From Desulfuromonadaceae bacterium (GTDB lineage Bacteria > Desulfobacterota > Desulfuromonadia > Desulfuromonadales > Geopsychrobacteraceae): a DNA stretch of 28,479 bases. The DNA lies in NCBI GenBank assembly GCA_013138655.1, contig WTCI01000347.1:1-28479 (forward strand), written 5' to 3'. Shown here one piece after another: positions 23,985-28,479 of this stretch. The position numbers and the translations under genes were made by a program. The notes below the pieces were generated by a model, which saw nothing but the letters and a program-made list of their open reading frames with translations, made no database searches and was not told where the DNA came from. Positions within the stretch are counted from its first letter, which is position 1; every line of letters begins with the position of its first letter.

Positions 23985-24083
23985 CTTAATTCGTGCCGTC
24001 GGACTCTGTTCGGTGAAGAAAACGATCCTCAATCCGCCCGAGTTTGAACTGACGGCGGGATAACCGTTTTATAGTGCTGAACT

Positions 24084-24108
24084 GGGGACAGAATTGAATT
24101 CTGTCCCC
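24084..24108. repeat. REP-like palindrome / possible shared terminator
   Basis: A perfect 11-bp stem, GGGGACAGAAT (24084-24094) against ATTCTGTCCCC (24098-24108), has a 3-nt loop TGA. It ends on the last base of the nudC stop codon. From memory, GGGGACAGAATT-type palindromes recur in many proteobacterial genomes near REP-associated transposases, so it may be a dispersed repeat serving as a terminator between rep and nudC. Only one copy is in the window. Confidence 0.6.
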
Positions 24109-24989
24109 TAATGATTCTGCAGATATTCCCCGGCCCGATCAATCAGGTAGCGGGCAATACTGCGACGCGGTGGGAGTACGGGGAGTTGATCGAGTTTATA
24201 CCAGGCAGCTTCCGCCAATTCGTCTTCCTGTAACTTGATGTCCCCGGCCAGATAATCGGCGACAAAGCCGGTCATCAGCTGACTGGGAAAAGGCCAGCAC
24301 TGGCTGCCGACGTAGCGAAGATGGTTGACCTGAAGACCCGTTTCCTCGCGGATTTCTCTTTCCATCGCTTCTTCCAGCGACTCGCCGAATTCGACAAACC
24401 CGGCTACCAGTCCGAAACGACCGTCCGCCCATTCCGGTTTGCGCACCAGTAGAATTTCTTTCCCTCTGACAATCAGGCCGATCACGCAAGGGTGAATGTG
24501 TGGGAAGTGCTGGCTGTCGCAGCTGTGACATTTCTTGCCCCACTCGCCCGGCAGTCGAACCAGTTGCTCCCCGCAATGGCCGCAGCGTTGGCTGGTTTTT
24601 TCCCAGTGTAAAATCATCTGTGCGATCCCGGCCAGCGACAAGAGTGTCAGTGGGAGCTGCGGGTTTCTGTCCTGCAACGAGATTGTCTGAAAATCTGGCG
24701 GCAACTCTGCCTGTCGGGCAATTTTCAGCACCCGGCAGGGTTGCTCTTGCCAGTCACCGATATATAACGGGGGGTGGACGCTGGTCAAAATCGGCGAATC
24801 CCCTTCAGGAAGCTGTGGCCCCGATGTCGTTTCCTTAATTAACAGGGCACTTCCTTGCAGGATCAGCCAGACTCCGGGGGTACCCGGATCCCGGTCTGCT
24901 GTTGACAGCTGAAAATGGGTATCCAGACTGGCCCGGTTGAACGGAAGATCGACGGTTGATGGGTAGTTGTCAGGCAGGTTGAAGTTCAT
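24108..24989 (-). CDS. nudC: NADH pyrophosphatase / NAD-capped RNA decapping Nudix NudC
   Basis: NudC hydrolyses NADH and NAD+, and removes NAD caps from RNA. The 293-residue protein has an N-terminal domain (1-150), a zinc ribbon with four Cys (RCGHCGEQL and KKCHSCDSQ), a Nudix domain with the box GFVEFGESLEEAMEREIREETG, and the NudC signature, here SQCWPFPSQLM. The usual signature is SQPWPFPxS; the first Pro is Cys here. The ATG at 24989 overlaps the upstream Nudix stop as ATGA (24986-24989), with AGG about 8 nt before, and is preferred to an in-frame ATG at 25010. The two Nudix genes form a clear unit for cleaning up or recycling NAD and ADP-ribose. Confidence 0.9.
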   Translation of the reverse strand: MNFNLPDNYPSTVDLPFNRASLDTHFQLSTADRDPGTPGVWLILQGSALLIKETTSGPQLPEGDSPILTSVHPPLYIGDWQEQPCRVLKIARQAELPPDFQTISLQDRNPQLPLTLLSLAGIAQMILHWEKTSQRCGHCGEQLVRLPGEWGKKCHSCDSQHFPHIHPCVIGLIVRGKEILLVRKPEWADGRFGLVAGFVEFGESLEEAMEREIREETGLQVNHLRYVGSQCWPFPSQLMTGFVADYLAGDIKLQEDELAEAAWYKLDQLPVLPPRRSIARYLIDRAGEYLQNH

Positions 24990-25516
24990 TGGAATAGCCT
25001 GTTTTGCCATGCATAACGCAGTAGGGCGAGCTGGGTTTTCGCGTCGCAGATAACGCCGTCGGTGATCATTTGCAACGCCTCCGCAAGGGTTATCCTCACC
25101 GGTTCGATAAATTCATCCGGCTCCAGGGCAGTGGCGGTTTTGGAGAGTTCTTCGGCGACAAACAGCTGAATCTGTTCGTTGCAGAAACCGACACTGCTGT
25201 AAACCGTACCGAGCGGGGTGATCTTTGCCGCCTGATAGCCGATCTCTTCCTGCAGTTCCCGACCAATGCAGCTTTTGCCGTCCTCCCCCGGTTCCAGACG
25301 TCCTGCCGGAATTTCGTAAATATATTTCTCGGCGGCCGGGCGAAATTGCCGGATCAAAATAACCTGCCCGTCGGAAAGGACGGGCAATGCAGCCGCTCCA
25401 CCGGGGTGCTGGACAATTTCAAAGCGGGCTTCGCGCTGATCCGGCATCCGGTGGGTCTCACGAGCCAGATCGAGAATGCGTCCCTGATAGAGAATTTCTT
25501 CGCTCAGCTTACTCAT
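24986..25516 (-). CDS. ADP-ribose pyrophosphatase-type Nudix hydrolase
   Basis: The 176-residue protein belongs to the ADPRase/NudF group, which cleaves ADP-ribose to AMP and ribose-5-phosphate. It has a short N-terminal beta domain (ILYQGRILDLARE), then PVLSDGQVILIRQFRPAAEKYIYEIPAG, the Nudix box GRLEPGEDGKSCIGRELQEEIG (all catalytic Glu and Arg present), and the loop VYSSVGFCNEQIQLFVA found in this group. ATG 25516 is chosen for the AAAGGA 8-9 nt upstream; an in-frame upstream start at 25597 has no such site. It overlaps nudC by 4 nt. Other ADP-sugar substrates, including ADP-glucose, cannot be excluded. Confidence 0.88.
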   Translation of the reverse strand: MSKLSEEILYQGRILDLARETHRMPDQREARFEIVQHPGGAAALPVLSDGQVILIRQFRPAAEKYIYEIPAGRLEPGEDGKSCIGRELQEEIGYQAAKITPLGTVYSSVGFCNEQIQLFVAEELSKTATALEPDEFIEPVRITLAEALQMITDGVICDAKTQLALLRYAWQNRLFQ

Positions 25517-25636
25517 CAAAAAATCCTTTCTCGGTTGTTCCCGAGTGTAAAGAAATCCCGCTGAACTGGCAATGCGCAAGAATAAAAAACAGCCCATTAA
25601 GGAAAAAAAGATAATAATTAGCTGTTAATAATAGAA

Positions 25637-25685
25637 AAAAACGTTATTTTGCAAACTCCTCGGAAGAAATAAAAACGTTACTTTG
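25637..25685. repeat. Tandem 15-bp motif, AAAAACGTTA(T/C)TTTG
   Basis: AAAAACGTTATTTTG (25637-25651) recurs as AAAAACGTTACTTTG (25671-25685), with starts 34 bp apart (about three helix turns), just upstream of a good ribosome-binding site at 25693-25700. Same-face spacing suggests a two-site operator, perhaps of a gene now destroyed by the IS. No regulator is recognised. Confidence 0.4.
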
Positions 25686-25706
25686 TCCGCATAAGGGGGG
25701 AACCAA

Positions 25707-25738
25707 ATGTCCGATAAATTTCAGAAAATCACCCCTGC
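25707..25738 (+). pseudogene. Possible 5' remnant of a gene cut by the IS element
   Basis: AGGGGGG (25694-25700) lies 6 nt before ATG 25707, a very good initiation site. The frame reads [11 protein letters not shown], then meets IS3 sequence near 25739 and stops at TGA 25761-25763. The rest of the original gene was not found in the window. It could instead be a rearranged part of the element. Confidence 0.35.
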
Positions 25739-26404
25739 AGTGAGAGTCGTGTTGCGCGCCTGATGAGAGAAGATGGCCTGCAAGCAAAAACGAAGCGACG
25801 CTTTAAGGCGACAACCAACTCGCAGCACAATTTACCTGTCGCTCCGAACCTGTTGAATCGGGACTTCTCCCCCAAAGAACCCAATCAGGTTTTTGCTGGC
25901 GACATCACCTATATCTGGACCGCCGAAGGTTGGCTTTACTTGGCGGTGGTCATCGACCTGCTTTTCCGGTCAGTTGTCGGTTGGGCCATGGACAAACGCA
26001 TGACCCGACAACTGGTAATGGATGCTCTAACCATGGCAGTCCAAAGGCGCAGGCCGCCACCAGGGTTGATTTTTCATTCGGATCGTGGTTCACAATACGC
26101 CAACGCAGACTTTCAGTCATCGCTGGCCAAACACGGCATGCGCTGCAGTATGAGCCGTAAGGGTGATTGTTGGGACAACGCCCCCGTTGAAAGTTTCTTT
26201 GGCAGTCTGAAGCAGGAGTTGGTATTTCACCAGAGATACCAAACCCGCTTCCATGCACAGCAGAGCATTTTTGACTATATTGAGCGATTCTATAACCGCC
26301 GTCGTCTCCACTCGACTTTGAGCTACCAAAGCCCGGCCGACTATGAGGCGACCTATTTCAAACTTGTAGTCTAACCCGGTGTCCACAAGGCCGGGGGAAG
26401 GTCA
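25739..26404 (+). mobile_element. 5'-truncated IS3-family insertion sequence
   Basis: The region holds the last two thirds of an IS3-family transposase and a typical right end (CGGTGTCCACAAGGC, then GGGGGAAGGTCA ending at 26404). The left end, orfA and the 5' part of orfB are missing; recognisable IS coding begins near 25739 with ESRVARLM. No left inverted repeat of the GACCTTCCCC type was found upstream. The element cannot move by itself. Confidence 0.8.
25763..26374 (+). pseudogene. IS3-family transposase OrfB, N-terminally truncated
   Basis: The remaining 203 residues hold the DDE integrase core: first Asp in [10 protein letters not shown], second Asp in [12 protein letters not shown], and Glu in the family phrase [17 protein letters not shown], followed by [20 protein letters not shown]. 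The catalytic triad is intact. The normal OrfB of about 270-290 residues has an extra N-terminal helix-turn-helix part (the segment before VARLMRE), and OrfA with the frameshift window is gone. The ATG at 25763 is an internal methionine of the original protein, not a natural start. It is therefore a remnant, though expression of the core from the upstream ribosome-binding site region cannot be excluded. Confidence 0.85.
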
Positions 26405-26438
26405 TGAAAGAGACAGTGACTTTTCTGTTCCTTGCTCT

Positions 26439-26604
26439 AGGAGGCTGTCGGACTATCCATGAGCCAGCTGCAAATCCGGCTGTTTGGCCCAGATTTAAGC
26501 TCCTTTTTCAGCCCATAGCTACGGCTATGCGCTCTCAAACGAGCCCAAATCCGGCCTCAAACTTCCAAATTTTCGCCTCGGCCCGGATAGTCCGACAGTT
26601 TCCT
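26439..26604. repeat. MITE-like 166-bp inverted-repeat element
   Basis: The ends are 20-bp near-perfect inverted repeats: AGGAGGCTGTCGGACTATCC (26439-26458) and, read in reverse complement, AGGAAACTGTCGGACTATCC (26585-26604). The centre is a small hairpin (CATAGC-TACG-GCTATG), and arms are partial complements, so the whole can fold as a long imperfect hairpin. No coding capacity is evident. It follows the IS3 remnant by 34 nt and precedes the receiver gene. The general build resembles the repeat at 19878-20000, but the sequence is different. Confidence 0.75.
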
Positions 26605-26722
26605 GGGCGAAAAATTCTAATTGTTCAAGATACCCTGAAATCAATAGACCTCCATGAGAAACCTGTTATAATCCCTCTGCGAAATGAGTTCGTCCCTGCT
26701 TGAAGTAAGGATCAGCTGTTCC

Positions 26723-27112
26723 ATGAGTGCAGAACATTTCACCGCTGGCGGAAAAAAAATTCTTTATGTCGATGACGAGGAAAGCCTGGCCTTGCTTGGC
26801 GAGGAGTTCCTGAGCGATCTCGACTACCAGGTGACCTGCGCTTTTGGCAGTAAGCAGGCTCTCAGCCTTTTCCAGAATGCTGAAGATGGTTTTGATCTGG
26901 TCGTGACCGATGAGACGATGCCGGGGATGAGCGGGATTCAACTGGCTCAGGAACTTTACCGAATCTCGCCGGAGACGCCGGTGATCCTCTGCTCCGGGCA
27001 TCTGTTGACGATGGCAGAAGAGGGGATGGCAAAGACTAATATCAAAGCGGTGCTGATCAAAACGGATGTCTGTGCCAAACTGCCGTCGTTGTTGGAAGAA
27101 TTTCTTTGCTGA
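26723..27112 (+). CDS. Single-domain response regulator (receiver only)
   Basis: The 129-residue product is a receiver domain with a short N-terminal extension. It shows ILYVDDEESL (acidic pair), phosphoacceptor Asp in VVTDETMPGMSG, ILCSGH and the conserved Lys in VLIKTDV. There is no output domain. The spacing and the phrase DETMPGMSG resemble receivers found in hybrid histidine kinases. ATG 26723 has AAGGA 11 nt upstream; the earlier in-frame ATG at 26684 has no such site. It is alone between a MITE-like element and a strong terminator, with no kinase nearby. Confidence 0.82.
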   Translation: MSAEHFTAGGKKILYVDDEESLALLGEEFLSDLDYQVTCAFGSKQALSLFQNAEDGFDLVVTDETMPGMSGIQLAQELYRISPETPVILCSGHLLTMAEEGMAKTNIKAVLIKTDVCAKLPSLLEEFLC

Positions 27113-27132
27113 TCGATCATGTGACCGCAGCG

Positions 27133-27170
27133 TTAAAAAAGCCGCTTCCGAAAAGAAGCGGCTTTTTTAA
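27133..27170. terminator. Bidirectional intrinsic terminator
   Basis: A perfect 16-bp inverted repeat has an 8-bp GC-rich stem (GCCGCTTC 27141-27148 against 27155-27162), a 6-nt loop, an A-run on the left and TTTTTT (27163-27168) on the right. It can terminate the receiver gene on the plus strand and the speA-cytochrome b5 unit on the minus strand. Confidence 0.9.
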
Positions 27171-27245
27171 TGGAAGCAACGGGGTCCGTTTCCAAAAACA
27201 GATCCCGGGAAAGTCCGAGAATCACGATCGGCCTGCTGCTCAACT

Positions 27246-27497
27246 CTAGGAAAAGAGCTTCTTCTTCGGTGCAGCTTCTTCCAGTTTGCCGACAACCGGG
27301 AAGCGTTCAACGATCGCCCGCACATGGGGAGCCGATTTCAGGGCTTGGGTCAGATCCTGACCGGCCTGGTGAACCCCTTCGTGGTGACCGTCTTTCCAGC
27401 GGGGGCTGTCAGTGACATTGTAGATTGTTCCGCTCACTGCGACGTAGGCGGGACGCCCTTCGCGGCCATCGTTCTGCGCCAGTTCTGCCGTTGTCAT
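27246..27497 (-). CDS. Small cytochrome b5 domain protein
   Basis: The 83-residue product starts with MTTAELAQNDGREGRPAYVAVSG, which is the beta-strand opening of the cytochrome b5 fold (TxxELAxxdGxxGxPxYVAvxG). It goes on to IYNVTDSPRW, then the haem-ligand regions DGHHEGVHQAGQDLTQ and SAPH. These give the two axial His expected for a six-coordinate b-type haem. There is no signal peptide or membrane anchor, so it is probably a soluble cytoplasmic electron carrier or haem sensor. GGGAG lies 6 nt before ATG 27497. An in-frame ATG at 27503 overlaps the speA stop as ATGA but has no proper spacing to the Shine-Dalgarno sequence. It is translationally coupled to speA or nearly so; no functional link to arginine decarboxylation is known to me. 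Confidence 0.82.
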   Translation of the reverse strand: MTTAELAQNDGREGRPAYVAVSGTIYNVTDSPRWKDGHHEGVHQAGQDLTQALKSAPHVRAIVERFPVVGKLEEAAPKKKLFS

Positions 27498-27499
27498 TC

Positions 27500-28477
27500 T
27501 CATCTCCCGCAACGTTTATAGTAAGTCGACCCCCGCAGGCGGGCGGCGAACTGATCAAGGATTTCCCGTCGCTCGGTCAGGTTAATCTTTCCGTTGCGAA
27601 CCGCCTGTTCCGTCTTGGTACGAAAGTCCTCGAACAATGTTTCCGGATGATATTCCACATAGCTGAGAACTTCAGCAATGCTGTCACCGGAAATTTCCTT
27701 GACCAGGTCAAAGCTGCCATCCTCATTGAGCCGGATACTGAGGACGTTGGTGTCGCCGAACAGGTTGTGCAGATCCCCGAGGGTTTCCTGGTAAGCTCCC
27801 ATCAGGAAGACGCCGAGAATGTAATCTTCGTCTTCCTTGAGTTGATGCAGGGGCAGGGTCTGCTGTTCGCCGCCGTTGAGGACAAAACAGTCGAGTTTGC
27901 CGTCGCAATCGCAGGTCAGGTCGGAAATAATGCCGTCGCGGATCGGGGCTTCATTCAGCCGGTGAATCGGCAGAACCGGGTACACCTGACCGATGGCCCA
28001 GGTGTCGGGCAGCGACTGGAATACGCTGAAATTGCCGTAATAGATATCTGCCAGGCTCTTGCGCAGCTCACGCAGACCTGCCGCTTCAGGGTTTGCCGCA
28101 GCCAACTCTGTCATGGTCCGTCGGGCGATACTTAAAAACAGGTTCTCGGCCAACGAGCGTTGCCGCAGGTTGAGTTTTCCCTGACGGAAGAGTTCGCGAA
28201 TCCGGTCACGGTTGGCCAGCGCCTCGTTATAGGGGAAAAAAGGATCCACTTCCTGCGGTTGCTGATGCAACAGGAACTGACGGGCAACCAGGGGCGGTGC
28301 ATCTGCCGGGCAGTTTTCAGGCAAGGACAGAGGTTCGAAACGGAGGACGTCCAGGATGTCGAACAGCAGCATGGTGGTATGGGCCACCGTGGCTCGTCCC
28401 GATTCTGTGATCAGGGTCGGATGTGCAACCTGTTTGCGGTCGAGAGTTGCCGCGACGGTTTCCACCAGGCAGCGACA
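27500..28477 (-). CDS. speA: Biosynthetic arginine decarboxylase SpeA, C-terminal part (partial)
   Basis: SpeA is the PLP-dependent enzyme that turns arginine into agmatine for polyamine synthesis. The frame runs off the right edge, so only about 326 C-terminal residues are seen; the PLP-lysine domain lies outside. Recognisable SpeA text includes PTLITESGRATVAHTTML, DIYYGNFSVFQSLPD, WAIGQVYPVLPIHRL, ISDLTCDCDGKLDCFV, GVFLMGAYQETLGDLHNLFGDTNV and a final YVEYHPETLFEDFR. CDCDGK and the 'NLFGDTNVLSI' segment are family hallmarks. The first ATG/GTG-like codon inside the window (GTG at 28465) is not the start. The stop is adjacent to the cytochrome b5 gene. Confidence 0.93.
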   Translation of the reverse strand, partial: CRCLVETVAATLDRKQVAHPTLITESGRATVAHTTMLLFDILDVLRFEPLSLPENCPADAPPLVARQFLLHQQPQEVDPFFPYNEALANRDRIRELFRQGKLNLRQRSLAENLFLSIARRTMTELAAANPEAAGLRELRKSLADIYYGNFSVFQSLPDTWAIGQVYPVLPIHRLNEAPIRDGIISDLTCDCDGKLDCFVLNGGEQQTLPLHQLKEDEDYILGVFLMGAYQETLGDLHNLFGDTNVLSIRLNEDGSFDLVKEISGDSIAEVLSYVEYHPETLFEDFRTKTEQAVRNGKINLTERREILDQFAARLRGSTYYKRCGR

Positions 28478-28479
28478 GT

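Noticed and set aside
25739..26404. Complete active IS3 element
   Set aside because: orfA, the 5' part of orfB and the left inverted repeat are absent.

Overview
The window reads as a chromosomal segment of a Desulfuromonadia-type deltaproteobacterium (Geobacter / Desulfuromonas / Pelobacter lineage). This placement is an inference. It rests on a ResB/CcsB cytochrome c maturation pair, an oxygen-type protoporphyrinogen oxidase, a small cytochrome b5 domain protein, biosynthetic arginine decarboxylase, stand-alone receivers, and moderate-to-high GC content with short palindromic repeats. No rRNA, tRNA or CRISPR array was seen.

Left part (1-9500): the 3' end of a DUF342/FapA-like gene; hemG (-); a DnaJ/CbpA-like co-chaperone (+) with a clear sigma70 promoter and a palindromic repeat in its leader; a small exported Cys-containing protein followed by resB and ccsB (+), which deliver and ligate haem to c-type cytochromes; a very strong hairpin; a candidate small RNA with its own terminator; trkA-trkH (-), a potassium uptake system; and a stand-alone HNH endonuclease (+).

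Central part (9511-20455): a tightly packed four-gene alpha-glucan operon on the minus strand. In transcription order it encodes (1) a sugar nucleotidyltransferase / hexapeptide-repeat / phosphomannomutase-like fusion whose mutase half has lost all its catalytic motifs, (2) a GH57 amylopullulanase-like enzyme, (3) a GalT-family nucleotidylyltransferase with an HSHSQ active-site motif, and (4) a 1.5-thousand-residue fusion of a GH13 alpha-amylase-type domain to a complete GT5 glycogen synthase. Junctions are a 4-bp overlap, a 20-nt gap and a 4-nt gap, so the four proteins are probably made together for storage-glucan synthesis and trimming. A second copy of the palindromic repeat lies just before the first gene, and a single-domain response regulator lies upstream.

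Right part (20593-28479): a YhcC-type radical SAM protein, a Rep-like DNA helicase, a two-gene Nudix pair (ADP-ribose pyrophosphatase and NudC), a 5'-truncated IS3-family element that appears to cut into a former gene, a MITE-like 166-bp inverted-repeat element, another stand-alone receiver with a strong bidirectional terminator, and a speA-cytochrome b5 pair (-), with speA running off the window.

Most noteworthy: the GH13-GT5 fusion with a possible internal start, the pseudo-mutase domain, two repeat copies placed in the 5' leaders of unrelated genes, and a small-RNA candidate between ccsB and trkH.
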